Source: Bacillus fonticola
GTDB lineage: Bacteria; Bacillota; Bacilli; Bacillales; JC228
Length of the DNA stretch: 64,000 bases
Direction of reading: 5' to 3'
NCBI RefSeq assembly: GCF_012955605.1
Contig: NZ_CP052135.1
Coordinates: forward strand, 1,709,469-1,773,468
In this document: one piece after another, positions 63,402 to 64,000 of the stretch
Position numbering within the stretch: position 1 is the stretch's first letter
How the letters are laid out: each line of letters starts with the position of its first letter
Translations under genes and position numbers: made by a program
Notes under the pieces: generated by a model
Seen by the model: only the letters and a program-made list of their open reading frames with translations
Told to the model about the DNA's origin: nothing
The model's database searches: none

Positions 63402-64000
63402 TTACCATGGAATCTCTAACTCTTGTAATAGCTTTTCGAGTGTTTCATCAAATCGCACCTGCTCATTGTCATTCTTACTTTCATCGCGTTCATAGTCTGG
63501 TTGTCCAGTAGATGGCTTTCCTTGCTCCTGCTGTTGACTAAATTGCTTTGGACCAGATTCTTGTGATGCGGATCCATGGGATACTTCAATTTTCTCTACA
63601 GTAATATTCGCTTGAGCAAATTGCGCCTTTAGCTGGTGGAGCTGGCCTTCTAAGGAATCCTTTGCGCTTTGGGTAGACGCCAAAATTTTCGCGGTTACGA
63701 CTCCATTTTGTTGGAGAAGTTCAACACGGAGCGAACCTAAATGTTCAGGATTCAATTTCACTAGTAGCTTCGTTGACTGACCATTTTTTAACAGTGTCGC
63801 GCGTTCCATCAGTTGTTCAAATTGCTTTGTAAACGCAGTGAGTGTCATCGGACGCGTTTCTTTTCCTGGCTGAAGTTCGCCTTCTTTGCCTATGGAGATC
63901 CATTGAGATAGTTCCTGTTGAAATGGTGCGCTATCTTCGGTCATTGTAGGAACAGTGCCTTTCGTAACTGTTTCAGAAGGTTCACTTTGCTGGCCCGTTA
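63402..64000 (-). CDS. fliK: Flagellar hook-length control protein FliK (5' end outside window)
   Basis: The C-terminal 199 codons of FliK; the frame is open to the window edge, so the start lies beyond 64000. The Flg_hook domain is clear: LLVKLNPEHLGSLRVELLQQ and GVVTAKILASTQSAKDSLEG. The tail is a polar, Gln/Glu/Lys/Asp-rich stretch ending LLQELEIPW. FliK measures hook length and triggers the FlhB switch. It is followed 12 bases later by flgD. Confidence 0.93.
   Translation of the reverse strand, partial: TGQQSEPSETVTKGTVPTMTEDSAPFQQELSQWISIGKEGELQPGKETRPMTLTAFTKQFEQLMERATLLKNGQSTKLLVKLNPEHLGSLRVELLQQNGVVTAKILASTQSAKDSLEGQLHQLKAQFAQANITVEKIEVSHGSASQESGPKQFSQQQEQGKPSTGQPDYERDESKNDNEQVRFDETLEKLLQELEIPW

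Overview
The window is 64 kb of a low-to-moderate GC Gram-positive chromosome from the family Bacillaceae, a motile endospore former; several repeat families here resemble ones I associate with alkaliphilic or halotolerant Bacillus relatives, but the species cannot be named from sequence alone. The evidence is gene order: almost every gene is on the minus strand in the order known from the Bacillus subtilis fla/che to spoIIIE region. Shine-Dalgarno sites are strong, and many starts are GTG or TTG.

Read in transcription order (high to low coordinates). 64000-44219 is the distal fla/che operon: fliK (partial), flgD, a flagellar-operon gene, flgE, swrD, fliL, fliM, fliY, cheY, fliZ, fliP, fliQ, fliR, flhB, flhA, flhF, flhG, cheB, cheA, cheW, cheC, cheD, sigD, then ylxL/swrB. 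These encode the hook, C-ring, export gate, chemotaxis signalling and the sigma factor for late flagellar genes. 43391-36868 holds rpsB, tsf, pyrH, frr and uppS, with cdsA, dxr, rseP, proS and polC continuing to 27306: translation, UMP kinase, isoprenoid and phospholipid synthesis, and the replicative polymerase. 27101-19263 is the nusA-infB operon (rimP, nusA, ylxR, ylxQ, infB, ylxP, rbfA, truB, ribF) followed by rpsO. 19128-14233 has pnp, ylxY, mlpA and ymxH. 12667-7868 is dpaA-dpaB-asd-dapG-dapA, which links aspartate-family flux to spore dipicolinate. 6948-762 has an RNase J2-like gene, tepA, ylzJ, spoIIIE and a GntR regulator, and the window ends inside a BMP-family lipoprotein gene.

The backbone is conventional; the unusual material lies between genes. 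Four long arrays of exactly 20-bp polar tandem repeats occur, in two sequence families: 65 units at 12801-14100, and about 20, 14 and 21 units of a second family at 37805-38206, 39381-39690 and 46601-47024. One array fills the gap between cheA and cheW inside the chemotaxis operon. Two others bracket the only plus-strand gene, an AT-richer NERD-domain gene inserted between uppS and frr. The large array contains a perfect 340-bp tandem duplication. A degenerate ~21-bp array lies between truB and rbfA, MITE-like elements lie upstream of rnjB, and a piece of that same element family supplies the last codons of proS. A long imperfect palindrome sits between rpsB and tsf. No RNA genes, CRISPR arrays, intact transposases or prophage genes were found.
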